A DNA stretch of 64,000 bases from Pisaster brevispinus (lineage: Eukaryota; Echinodermata; Asteroidea; Forcipulatida; Asteriidae). Made by a program: the position numbers and the translations under genes. Each line of letters begins with the position of its first letter. The first letter of the stretch is position 1. Of this stretch, positions 1 through 10,816 are shown in pieces. The notes below the pieces were generated by a model. It did no database searches. It saw nothing but the letters and a program-made list of their open reading frames with translations, and was not told the origin of the DNA. The stretch lies in the NCBI GenBank assembly GCA_023634235.1, contig JAMKCF010000019.1:8201684-8265683 (forward strand), read 5' to 3'.

Positions 1-323
1 GTTACTGGATCTAGGGGAACCCACTTGTCTTTTACCTTTTTTGCCGGCGATGATTCCATTTCGCCCACGATAGACGATTAAAAATGGCGACTTAACAACT
101 CCAACGAATAACAACAGATCCAGCTTACGTACTTAGAAGACTAGTGTGCGGTTGACTTCAAATGCCTTGGAGTTGGATGGCACTGTGTGAGAAGTGCGCA
201 GTCATCAGATTGCGATCAAAACAAATAAGCACATGTGCAAGAGTGAAGGGTGGGGGTGGGGCGGGGCAGTGCTGTACTCTTCACATCACGTGACTCTTCT
301 CCCGGGCCCTGGCGCGTAGTTTT

Positions 324-508
324 TGAGGGCACTTAACATAAATGGGCGTGTTTTACCTACTTTCCCACGTGTGCACAAAACATAACCGCTTAGTGAACGT
401 AGAGCACAAGAATGATAACATGTCCTCATATCCTCAAAGTGTGCAAAGTGCGCACGTGCGAAGACCGCTTCCGGTAGAAAACACGCCCATTTATGCTAAG
501 TGCCTCAT
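324..508. mobile_element. Small hairpin MITE (second copy 3937-4121)
   Basis: Imperfect terminal inverted repeats of about 40 bp: GAGGGCACTTAACATAAATG on the left matches the reverse complement of the right end, which carries AAACACGCCCATTTATG. No coding capacity; the 66-codon open frame inside is incidental. It lies in both tandem blocks, so it inserted before the duplication. Confidence 0.6.
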
Positions 509-2163
509 CTGTCCTGGGGAAAAACACAAAAATTTCAATTGAGGGCGCTTTTACATTTGTTTCAAATAATCCAATGGGTGCACCACGCTAAATAAACTCC
601 AATAACAACAAATGCTAAATGCTAAATATTCAAACATACTATTACAAAAAAATACCTGAAAGGTTCTCATTGAAAGCCCATAAGATATATTTTCGGGCAA
701 CCAAACTTCAAATTTCAATTGTTGGCAGGTAAGCCGTTTGGAATTGTTGCCAATTAGGCCGACCCCAGAACACCCCCCCCCCCCCAAAAAAAAGGGTGCT
801 TTTTCCCACACCGACATGCTGCCAGTTTTCATGAAGCACTCTTCCAATTCCCTAGCCAATTTAAAGGAAAAACTTTAAAGCTTAAATCTATCAAATCTCC
901 TCAAAAGTTGAAGCACATGCAGAACATCCAGGCTGTGGTAACTTTTACACGGTCTATTAATTGCATGACCCCCAAAACGTTATTATTCAAAAGAATTTGA
1001 GGGCATACAAATTATGAAAAACATTTTGGTGCATGAACTTTTGACCGTTTGGTGTGGTGCACGCCAATATAAACTAACGAGTTTCCCAATCATGTTCGAT
1101 GAACCTGTCAAGCGTCTTTTACGGAGGCCTGGAAGAGACAACAATGAGTCTGTCTGTTGGTATTTAAAGCAATAACAAATAAATACGAATGAGTAAGTTA
1201 TTCGCTCAAAGAAGTGTATCGTCAAAAGATTAAAATATTTACTAATTGTTTTGGACGGCATTACTTACTCTAAGTGGGTGATGGGCCTCTCATTTGCTTT
1301 TGCCTATACTTATTTATGGTTTTTTTCCCCCTTCTTTTTTATCTTTTTCAATTGATCTTTAACTTGAATCTTTTTGGTAACGAAACAGTGGATCGCAAGG
1401 GGCTTCACTCCTCTTCTGATTTCACCCAGCTGATTGTTCCGCTCTCCAAAGGGAAGGCCGGGGACAGTTCATTCGTTGTTGTTGCCCTAACTTATGGACA
1501 AGCCGCCGGGTGCTGCCTTGGCTTCAAACACCACTTCAAACCCCACATTATTCCCCAGCTTATGTTCTGTTTGTTTTAATGTATTGTCTTCTTTTCTTTT
1601 TGTTTAAGTTTTGTTGTTGATTGTGGGGCGTTATATGTTCTTTGTAGGGCACCATATAAATGCCAAACTATTATTATGATTATCGCTAGCAAATAGATAA
1701 ACACAAACGTTTAAAATTCTTCGGTTGTGCTCAAAAGTTGCCACGGAAAAGCTCAGAATGCTTCAGCGACGGCATGTATTTTTCATAGTGTAGTTACAGG
1801 GCCCCTGAGTTGGCCCCCTGGACCCCCACAGGCCATGTTTGGCTGCCAGCCAGCGAGGTGCATACAGTACAAGCACGCTCTCCTTTATTTTGTTGACGAA
1901 TGACTTATTTCCTTATAGTAATACGTTATATTTCCATTCACATGTCCATTCACATTACGTCAGCTGTAAAAAGGGTGTCTGCCACGAATACGCGAAATAT
2001 ATTATCAAAAGCATAGTCTGACTGACGGCCCCGTCCTCCAAACCATCTCACTATCTCGTTTTATTCTATGCTTATCAAGTGCTGGCCTTGGTTTAAGAAT
2101 TCTGTACCTCCATGGCTTAAAAATAACCAGAGTTGAAATACAAGATCTGAACTGACAGACAAC

Positions 2164-2181
2164 ATGGATCCCAGCAAACGG
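2164..2181 (+). CDS. Duplicate BHMT first coding exon (upstream copy)
   Basis: Six codons (MDPSKR) followed by a GTAAGT donor, identical to the exon at 5775-5792. It lies in the first copy of the 2.9-kb tandem block and keeps the same strand and frame as the BHMT gene. It could serve as an alternative first exon if the upstream promoter copy is active. A transcript from here would cross the inverted exon 5 copy at 2900-3566. Whether it is used cannot be seen from sequence. Confidence 0.6.
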
Positions 2182-2899
2182 GTAAGTAAATACTGTCTAA
2201 TGTTGAATTTATCACTAAGTTCATTCCCACCAATATCTTCCGAAACATAGATTTTGTGGGGTGCACTCGCTACCTGTTCCTTATTTTGTTTTCTCCCCCA
2301 AAATGGCGATTCAATTTATGTATTAAACTGTTGATGTTCTCCTTTTGAAAACTGACAAGTTGCTTTTGCAGATTGAAGGAAATCAGAGATATGGAAAACA
2401 GGTGAACTCAAACTCGACCAACTCGTAACTCCAATTGACTCTTAGTTGGGGTCAATTCGTACCGTACTCGTGCTAGACTATGTTCAAGTAAACTCCTGTG
2501 GATTTCAAGCCTTGTTTCCTCCATGTGTGTCCATGTCTGCTTGTTCATGTCTGCTTGTTCATGTCTGCATGCATGGTCCATGCATGGTACACGTATCTTT
2601 ACGCACAAAACTTTCCATTTCCATTCCAGCTTGGAGCTATAGGTTTGTTGATTTGATTGTTGAAGCGTGGAACTAAAATCTTTTTAGTAGCTCAATGATT
2701 GAAGCGTATGGTCAACTCTCTCATCTGGTGTTGCTCCTTCCGAACACAGTGACTTTCATGCAATTAAAATTGCTAAAAAGGGCCCTGTTTTGCTCATTGA
2801 TAAACGCAGGCTTGGCTAAAGCTAGAGCATGGTGTGTGATACGTGATGTGTAGTTTTGTTTGAGATGGAAGTAGCCCGATAATTTTTTTTAGTCGTTTT

Positions 2900-3566
2900 A
2901 GAATATTGAATAGTTCCAAAATAAGTTTACCCCTCGGCCTGTAAGACCAAAAGAGGGGGGCCTACTCAAATTTAAATATAATTGGGATCAAGTCTGCCTG
3001 AAATCGGTCCTAGCATCTTTAGATGTCTTCACTTGAAAAATGTGTATCACTTTGTGTCTGTATGAAACCCCGGGCTCAGTATGTCATGAGTTTCACCATC
3101 CATAGATGGATTGCACATGACGTCATGCAGTGGCCGCCATCTTTGATAACAAACAAACGCGCGACTCTCAGCCAATGATAGCCTTTCACGCGTGCACGTT
3201 TCATCAACGATGGCGGCCAATGCAAGGGGACTATTGCTGTACCTGCTTTAGCCATTCGGACGGCGCATTCTTTGACCGACACACCGGCCCTATCACCTCC
3301 CAGTGGAACGGCCATGGTGCATGCCACAGGCACGCCTACTTCAGCCATCGCCTCGATGGCCCATTCGGCTTCCTCGACCTGATAAAAAAACTGAAACGAC
3401 AACTTGATTCGCTAAAGTTTGCTACCTCTATTCCCTGTAAGACACGACAAAGTTGCGCCATTTTTAGTCCGTTTAATTTTTGAAAAAACAATATGGCCGA
3501 ATCACGTGTTCACATACCTCACCCAAGAGGAAATCAACCCCTTTCTCCTTAAATACTGCCATCTGC
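2900..3566 (-). pseudogene. Inverted partial copy of BHMT exon 4 end, intron 4, exon 5 and intron 5
   Basis: The reverse complement of this segment equals 8477-9143 base for base in the stretches I compared (coordinates sum to 12043). It carries the last 49 nt of exon 4 (copy at 3518-3566), all of exon 5 (copy at 3243-3390) with intact splice sites, and part of intron 5. It lies on the strand opposite to BHMT and lacks all other exons, so it is a gene fragment, not a gene. The 47 bp at 3567-3613 link it to the second tandem block and match nothing else I see. Confidence 0.93.
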
Positions 3567-3613
3567 GCAGATGTCAACATTTCGAAAAAAACGGAGTGCA
3601 CTACAACGCCCTA

Positions 3614-6504
3614 GTTACTGGATCTAGGGGAACCCACTTGTCTTTTACCTTTTTTGCCGGCGATGATTCCATTTCGCCCACGATAGACGATTAAAAATGG
3701 CGACTTAACAACTCCAACGAATAACAACAGATCCAGCTTACGTACTTAGAAGACTAGTGTGCGGTTGACTTCAAATGCCTTGGAGTTGGATGGCACTGTG
3801 TGAGAAGTGCGCAGTCATCAGATTGCGATCAAAACAAATAAGCACATGTGCAAGAGTGAAGGGTGGGGGTGGGGCGGGGCAGTGCTGTACTCTTCACATC
3901 ACGTGACTCTTCTCCCGGGCCCTGGCGCGTAGTTTTTGAGGGCACTTAACATAAATGGGCGTGTTTTACCTACTTTCCCACGTGTGCACAAAACATAACC
4001 GCTTAGTGAACGTAGAGCACAAGAATGATAACATGTCCTCATATCCTCAAAGTGTGCAAAGTGCGCACGTGCGAAGACCGCTTCCGGTAGAAAACACGCC
4101 CATTTATGCTAAGTGCCTCATCTGTCCTGGGGAAAAACACAAAAATTTCAATTGAGGGCGCTTTTACATTTGTTTCAAATAATCCAATGGGTGCACCACG
4201 CTAAATAAACTCCAATAACAACAAATGCTAAATGCTAAATATTCAAACATACTATTACAAAAAAATACCTGAAAGGTTCTCATTGAAAGCCCATAAGATA
4301 TATTTTCGGGCAACCAAACTTCAAATTTCAATTGTTGGCAGGTAAGCCGTTTGGAATTGTTGCCAATTAGGCCGACCCCAGAACACCCCCCCCCCCAAAA
4401 AAAAGGGTGCTTTTTCCCACACCGACATGCTGCCAGTTTTCATGAAGCACTCTTCCAATTCCCTAGCCAATTTAAAGGAAAAACTTTAAAGCTTAAATCT
4501 ATCAAATCTCCTCAAAAGTTGAAGCACATGCAGAACATCCAGGCTGTGGTAACTTTTACACGGTCTATTAATTGCATGACCCCCAAAACGTTATTATTCA
4601 AAAGAATTTGAGGGCATACAAATTATGAAAAACATTTTGGTGCATGAACTTTTGACCGTTTGGTGTGGTGCACGCCAATATAAACTAACGAGTTTCCCAA
4701 TCATGTTCGATGAACCTGTCAAGCGTCTTTTACGGAGGCCTGGAAGAGACAACAATGAGTCTGTCTGTTGGTATTTAAAGCAATAACAAATAAATACGAA
4801 TGAGTAAGTTATTCGCTCAAAGAAGTGTATCGTCAAAAGATTAAAATATTTACTAATTGTTTTGGACGGCATTACTTACTCTAAGTGGGTGATGGGCCTC
4901 TCATTTGCTTTTGCCTATACTTATTTATGGTTTTTTTCCCCCTTCTTTTTTATCTTTTTCAATTGATCTTTAACTTGAATCTTTTTGGTAACGAAACAGT
5001 GGATCGCAAGGGGCTTCACTCCTCTTCTGATTTCACCCAGCTGATTGTTCCGCTCTCCAAAGGGAAGGCCGGGGACAGTTCATTCGTTGTTGTTGCCCTA
5101 ACTTATGGACAAGCCGCCGGGTGCTGCCTTGGCTTCAAACACCACTTCAAACCCCACATTATTCCCCAGCTTATGTTCTGTTTGTTTTAATGTATTGTCT
5201 TCTTTTCTTTTTGTTTAAGTTTTGTTGTTGATTGTGGGGCGTTATATGTTCTTTGTAGGGCACCATATAAATGCCAAACTATTATTATGATTATCGCTAG
5301 CAAATAGATAAACACAAACGTTTAAAATTCTTCGGTTGTGCTCAAAAGTTGCCACGGAAAAGCTCAGAATGCTTCAGCGACGGCATGTATTTTTCATAGT
5401 GTAGTTACAGGGCCCCTGAGTTGGCCCCCTGGACCCCCACAGGCCATGTTTGGCTGCCAGCCAGCGAGGTGCATACAGTACAAGCACGCTCTCCTTTATT
5501 TTGTTGACGAATGACTTATTTCCTTATAGTAATACGTTATATTTCCATTCACATGTCCATTCACATTACGTCAGCTGTAAAAAGGGTGTCTGCCACGAAT
5601 ACGCGAAATATATTATCAAAAGCATAGTCTGACTGACGGCCCCGTCCTCCAAACCATCTCACTATCTCGTTTTATTCTATGCTTATCAAGTGCTGGCCTT
5701 GGTTTAAGAATTCTGTACCTCCATGGCTTAAAAATAACCAGAGTTGAAATACAAGATCTGAACTGACAGACAACATGGATCCCAGCAAACGGGTAAGTAA
5801 ATACTGTCTAATGTTGAATTTATCACTAAGTTCATTCCCACCAATATCTTCCGAAACATAGATTTTGTGGGGTGCACTCGCTACCTGTTCCTTATTTTGT
5901 TTTCTCCCCCAAAATGGCGATTCAATTTATGTATTAAACTGTTGATGTTCTCCTTTTGAAAACTGACAAGTTGCTTTTGCAGATTGAAGGAAATCAGAGA
6001 TATGGAAAACAGGTGAACTCAAACTCGACCAACTCGTAACTCCAATTGACTCTTAGTTGGGGTCAATTCGTACCGTACTCGTGCTAGACTATGTTCAAGT
6101 AAACTCCTGTGGATTTCAAGCCTTGTTTCCTCCATGTGTGTCCATGTCTGCTTGTTCATGTCTGCTTGTTCATGTCTGCATGCATGGTCCATGCATGGTA
6201 CACGTATCTTTACGCACAAAACTTTCCATTTCCATTCCAGCTTGGAGCTATAGGTTTGTTGATTTGATTGTTGAAGCGTGGAACTAAAATCTTTTTAGTA
6301 GCTCAATGATTGAAGCGTATGGTCAACTCTCTCATCTGGTGTTGCTCCTTCCGAACACAGTGACTTTCATGCAATTAAAATTGCTAAAAAGGGCCCTGTT
6401 TTGCTCATTGATAAACGCAGGCTTGGCTAAAGCTAGAGCATGGTGTGTGATACGTGATGTGTAGTTTTGTTTGAGATGGAAGTAGCCCGATAATTTTTTT
6501 TAGT
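3614..6504 (+). repeat. 2.9-kb tandem block, copy 2 (BHMT 5' region and exon 1)
   Basis: Second copy of the block at 1-2893, at an offset of 3613 before and 3611 after the poly-C run. Identity breaks right after the T8-AGT sequence at 6504 (2893 in copy 1). Downstream sequence 6505-7384 is unique and leads into BHMT exon 2, so this copy is the one joined to the intact gene. Near-complete identity means a recent duplication, gene conversion, or an assembly that kept both haplotypes. Confidence 0.95.
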
Positions 6505-9500
6505 AGTTTTCAAATTTGTTTGATGTCAAGAGACTGTAGGCTTCTGTATCTTTATAGCATTTACCATTTATGTTAGCCTTTGTTATGCTATGTTATGTGT
6601 TTTTCTTTGCCGATGTATTATACAATATGTACTAGAAACTGAGGCCTACACTGTGAAAAACACAAAAAAAACTTCGTTATTTCTGCAACCATCAATGCCC
6701 AAGTCCATGGCTGCGCTTACCACGGAATGTTATGCTTATGGCCCACAGGGAATCATGTGCTTTACTGATGTAAGTGCAGAATTCCGTGGTAAGCATGAGC
6801 CCTTAAATTGGACTGCCCAGATCTGGATAGAACGTCTATTTAGTAATATTTAAAAAAAACTACTTATGAAGGCAACCTGTCATGGCAAGTGAATAAACAC
6901 TGCCTATAATCGGCCGTTGCTTGCAAGTTAAGACAAAAATCAAAGATTTTCCAAGGGCCCCTGCGTGACATTCTAATCATGGAAACTCCACTAAGTTTTG
7001 AGGAATACAAATTTAAACACAGTCAGTGTTCAATATTTAAGGTAATGACAATAGACCCCCTTGCATGTGACGTCACACTCTCAAAATGTGCCCTCACTTA
7101 GGCGAAATGAGGCAGATCATTGGTCAGCAACTCGCAACGCTCCTGGTACGTTGAGGTCACGCTTACGTTTTTACGCACTTAGAAGCACCAATGGTCTACC
7201 TCCTTTTTGCCTCAGTGAGGGCGCTGTTTGAGAACTTGACGTCACGTGCAAAGTGGTCTATAGACCTTTCTATTATTTACGACCTCACAGCCTGAGTTAT
7301 TGCCAACCAAGGTTGGACAACTAATGGGAAGCCATAATGCAAAGCAACAAGATCTACACGTCATTGCATCTGTATCTTCTGCAGGGTTTAATGGAGCGTC
7401 TGACTGATGGGATTATGGTAGGTGATGGAAGCTTTGTGATCACCATGGAGAAGAGAGGCTACGCTACCGCCGGTGTGTGGACACCTGAAGCTTGTGTCCT
7501 ACATCCAGAAGCAGGTAAAGTTCTCTTGCAAGAAAGTTTCGCTGCCATTACTACAAACCGAGCGAAATGGTTAAAAAGGGACAAGGTGTAGAGTGTCGTG
7601 TTCGAACGGGCTGCTGGTGCATCGAACTCAAAATGTTGACAGACGTATCCTGGGCGTGGCCGATAGCAAGTTGCTGAGCAAGAAGCTTAAATTGCTCCTT
7701 CAAGAAGAGAGATTATTCTGAAGTGCTACATACGGCAACACGTGCTGCATACTCTCAATGGTATAAAGGAATGATAAAAACTGGCCCAGTGATAATGAGC
7801 CATGAGCCATGAGAGTCATAGTTCCAAGGATAATATTATGGTATGCAATTGGGGACTTTTTGGATGCTAGGTGGCAGCAGACTTGTAAAATCCATCATTT
7901 TCGGTAATGTGCGCATGCTCAGAACTACGTAAACAATGACAGTTTACCTGGTAAGTCTGCTGCAAACTCGCGTTCCAAAGTCTCCCATCCAATTATTCCA
8001 TGAACTTGTTAAGCCTTTGCTTTAAAAAAAACACATTCCATCCTACTCCACAGTTCGTCAACTTCATCGCGAGTTTCTGAGAGCTGGAGCCGATGTGATG
8101 CAGACGTTTACTTTCTATTCATCAGAAGATCGACTGGAATGTTTAGCACTGACTTCCAACGATGAAAGGGCAAAAACCCTGGTAATTTTTTTTAACTACC
8201 TGTGAAACTGTAAAACCAACATAAGAGTTTACCAGAGCCAGTGAACAATTCAATACTTGTATTTATACTCTCTCTTGTTATGGCTTAGTCCAAATATAGT
8301 TATACGTAAGCCGACTTTATCCTTTGTCAGACAGCAGGTGAAATTAACGCCGCCGCCGTTGACCTTGCCAGGGGTGTGGCACAAGAGGGCGGTGCACTTG
8401 TTGCTGGTTCGGTGTCTCCTTTATCGGCAGTAAGCTTTCAGAAAGGCAAGGAATATTCTCAGACGGAGTTCAGAAAGCAGATGGCAGTATTTAAGGAGAA
8501 AGGGGTTGATTTCCTCTTGGGTGAGGTATGTGAACACGTGATTCGGCCATATTGTTTTTTCAAAAATTAAACGGACTAAAAATGGCGCAACTTTGTCGTG
8601 TCTTACAGGGAATAGAGGTAGCAAACTTTAGCGAATCAAGTTGTCGTTTCAGTTTTTTTATCAGGTCGAGGAAGCCGAATGGGCCATCGAGGCGATGGCT
8701 GAAGTAGGCGTGCCTGTGGCATGCACCATGGCCGTTCCACTGGGAGGTGATAGGGCCGGTGTGTCGGTCAAAGAATGCGCCGTCCGAATGGCTAAAGCAG
8801 GTACAGCAATAGTCCCCTTGCATTGGCCGCCATCGTTGATGAAACGTGCACGCGTGAAAGGCTATCATTGGCTGAGAGTCGCGCGTTTGTTTGTTATCAA
8901 AGATGGCGGCCACTGCATGACGTCATGTGCAATCCATCTATGGATGGTGAAACTCATGACATACTGAGCCCGGGGTTTCATACAGACACAAAGTGATACA
9001 CATTTTTCAAGTGAAGACATCTAAAGATGCTAGGACCGATTTCAGGCAGACTTGATCCCAATTATATTTAAATTTGAGTAGGCCCCCCTCTTTTGGTCTT
9101 ACAGGCCGAGGGGTAAACTTATTTTGGAACTATTCAATATTCTGTGTTGACGGACCCGGTTCCAATATCAGGTTCCAGAACCAATTAATGTCAAATGATA
9201 GCAATGTAACTATTTATTACAATGGCCCCGGTTTCAGGTGCTGTTATGGTCGGTGTGAACTGTCAGTATGATCCAACGCTCAGTCTTAAGGCAATAGCTT
9301 TGATGAAGGAAGGTCTCGAGGAGGCAGGACTCAAGACCTATCTCATGGTCCAGCCTTACGGGTTTCATACGCAAGACCCAGGAATGGAGACAGAGAATCT
9401 GGGTGCAGTGGTTCTACCAGAAATTCCATATTGTAGGTATAGAGGGTCAGATAGTGTACATAATAGTTGATAATTCAAATTCTGGGGGTTTTTTTCTTCA

Positions 9501-10816
9501 ATTTAAAAAGCAGATATCTACGTTTTTTCTTGTTTTTTTTTAAAAAGCAAAGTAGGTTTGTTTTTTTACACAGGCAAACGAAAAATGGCCATCTCGTTTT
9601 CTGGCTGTGCGTAATCAGAAAGAAGACTGAACACAAAACATCAAGAGGTTTCTGTATTATCCTGAGTTGAACATGACTCAAGCACAATCATGTCTCAATC
9701 TTCATTATCTGAAATTAAAAAAAAAGGAGGGCGAGTTAGAAGAAAGAAAGAAATAACAAAAAAATTATGAAGTGAAAAAAACTTTGTGTGCTAATTGTGT
9801 CATCCTCCCCCCCCGAAGCTATGGAACCACGTGCTCTAACCCGTATTGATGTTCATCATTTTGCGAGGAAAGCCTTTGAGATGGGAGTCCGTTACATCGG
9901 AGGTTGTTGTGGATTTGAGCCGTATCATATCCGGGCTATTGCAGAAGAGGTACCAGTGCAGTTATTTATTTTAAAGAAACGTATGTGTAATCCAGGATTT
10001 GCTAATAATGCAGTTTTATAATGTTTTCAAAGAACGGAATTTTCAGTACTGGTGGAATTAGAAATCAACATTGTATCACCGAAATGGCCACACCTAAACT
10101 TTGTACAACAGTAACCCTTGGAAAAGTTTGATACTTGTTTGAGAAAGTTAAACCAAAGCTGGTTCTCAATAAATTCTGATGTTGATTTATCCTAAAACCT
10201 ACCAATAATGTAGCCCTGGTGGTTGATTATTTCTGTTTGTTTGGCAGTTGGCCGAAGAGAGAGGGCGCGGCCCGCCATGTGCAGGAAAACTCAACTCCTG
10301 GGACGTTCTCAAGCTACGCGGAATCGATTTATACAGTAAGAGGTGAGTGCATGAGTTGACGTTACCAGCAAACAGCCTTGAAGATCGGGAAATAAAACAA
10401 AATCCCAGAAGTTGTAGCATTGTTTATTGCAAAGCGTCGCCCGAACGCGGTTCTATCATCAAAATCTTGGGTTGGGCAAAGCTTTAGGCTTTTAGGCGTA
10501 CTCGTGATCATCACCAAAAAGGTTAAAGTGCCGACCTGTTCGCTCACTGGAATAATTAGCGTTCTTGGGCAAGATATCTAACTTTATTTCCGCTATACTT
10601 TCATCGAAGAAATATTTTACATAAACCAGAGATTGTTGTGATTAACTGAACTTGATGAGCTATTTATATACAACTCGGGATGAATCGTTTACGGAAAGAT
10701 TTTATGTTCTGTTGTTGTTTATTTTTTCCAGAGCAACGTGGGAATACTGGGACAAACTCACTCCAAGCACAGGACGTCAGATAAACACGTTTTCACACAA
10801 AACAGCTAAACTGTGA
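5775..10816 (+). CDS. BHMT: Betaine/S-methylmethionine-homocysteine S-methyltransferase (BHMT family), 9 exons, 374 aa
   Basis: The enzyme transfers a methyl group to homocysteine to make methionine, a cytosolic Zn enzyme of the methionine cycle. Exons: 5775-5792, 7385-7514, 8054-8181, 8331-8525, 8653-8800, 9238-9432, 9819-9949, 10248-10342, 10732-10816. All junctions are GT-AG and keep frame (1125 nt with stop). The protein follows vertebrate BHMT throughout. Zn ligands are Cys215 (GVNC) and Cys301/Cys302 (GGCC). Asp20, Trp38, Tyr71 and Glu157 match human Asp26, Trp44, Tyr77 and Glu159. The residue matching human Tyr160 is Phe158. The C-terminus stops about 30 residues short of human BHMT (406 aa), nearer BHMT2 in length, so betaine or S-methylmethionine as donor is open. 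The start is ATG GATCCC in the nearer of two identical first exons; the other is at 2164. Family assignment is secure; the first-exon choice is inferred. Confidence 0.93.
5983..6012 (+). other. Candidate 30-nt in-frame cassette exon (also 2372-2401)
   Basis: A 30-nt stretch between a pyrimidine-rich acceptor (TGCTTTTGCAG) and a CAG/GTGAAC donor. It is phase 0 and stop-free, and inserting it between exons 1 and 2 would add [10 protein letters not shown]. Vertebrate BHMT proteins reach the GxLERL segment without such an insert, so skipping gives the normal protein. It may be a real microexon or chance. Confidence 0.3.
6696..6818. mobile_element. Hairpin MITE, GGGCCCAATTT family (diverged)
   Basis: Left GCTTACCACGGAATG pairs with right CATTCCGTGGTAAGC-type sequence, with outer GCCCAA and TTGGAC remnants. 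It resembles the elements at 24086-24315 and 30092-30207. It lies in BHMT intron 1. Confidence 0.5.
7051..7261. mobile_element. Hairpin MITE with TGACGTCA-bearing ends
   Basis: The two ends are inverted copies: ATAGACCCCCTTGCATGTGA then CGTCA on the left, and TGACGTCACGTGCAAAGTGG then TCTAT on the right. Inner segments (CCTCACTTAGGCGAAATGAGGC and GCCTCAGTGAGGG) also pair. Each end carries a CRE-like TGACGTCA. It lies in BHMT intron 1, 120 bp before exon 2. Confidence 0.6.
8477..9143 (+). repeat. Source arm of 667-bp inverted repeat (BHMT exon 4 end to intron 5)
   Basis: This is the in-place copy inside the functional gene that pairs with 2900-3566. It includes exon 5 and both its splice sites. 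The match stops at 8477 inside exon 4 and at 9143 inside intron 5, so the break points ignore exon boundaries. That fits a DNA-level rearrangement and excludes retroposition of a spliced message. Confidence 0.93.
8813..8940. mobile_element. Hairpin element in BHMT intron 5 (related ends)
   Basis: CCCCTTGCATTGGCCGCCAT and its inverted partner ATGGCGGCCACTGCATGACG frame a short loop that starts 12 bp after the exon 5 donor. A second copy lies in the inverted fragment (about 3103-3230). The right end has a TGACGTCA motif like the element at 7051-7261. Confidence 0.5.

Larger units (their letters stand above)
1..2893 (+). repeat. 2.9-kb tandem block, copy 1 (BHMT 5' region and exon 1)
   Basis: This block is repeated at 3614-6504. 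Positions 1-2893 align end to end, and the difference I found is a run of 13 C against 11 C near 773 and 4386. It holds the presumed BHMT promoter region, exon 1 (2164-2181), a possible 30-nt exon (2372-2401) and a small hairpin MITE (about 324-508). The left edge is the window edge, so the true start is unknown. No other gene is seen in the 2.1 kb before exon 1; the open frames there are short and repeat-derived. Confidence 0.95.

Noticed and set aside
983..1579. Open frames of 92 and 101 codons in both tandem blocks
   Set aside because: Presence in both blocks reflects the duplication, not selection. The end near 1640-1680 (GTAGGGCACCATATAAATGC) looks like a retroelement tail.
3130..3483. 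117-codon open frame, also at 8560-8913 on the other strand
   Set aside because: It is antisense to BHMT exon 5 and its inverted copy; only a shadow.
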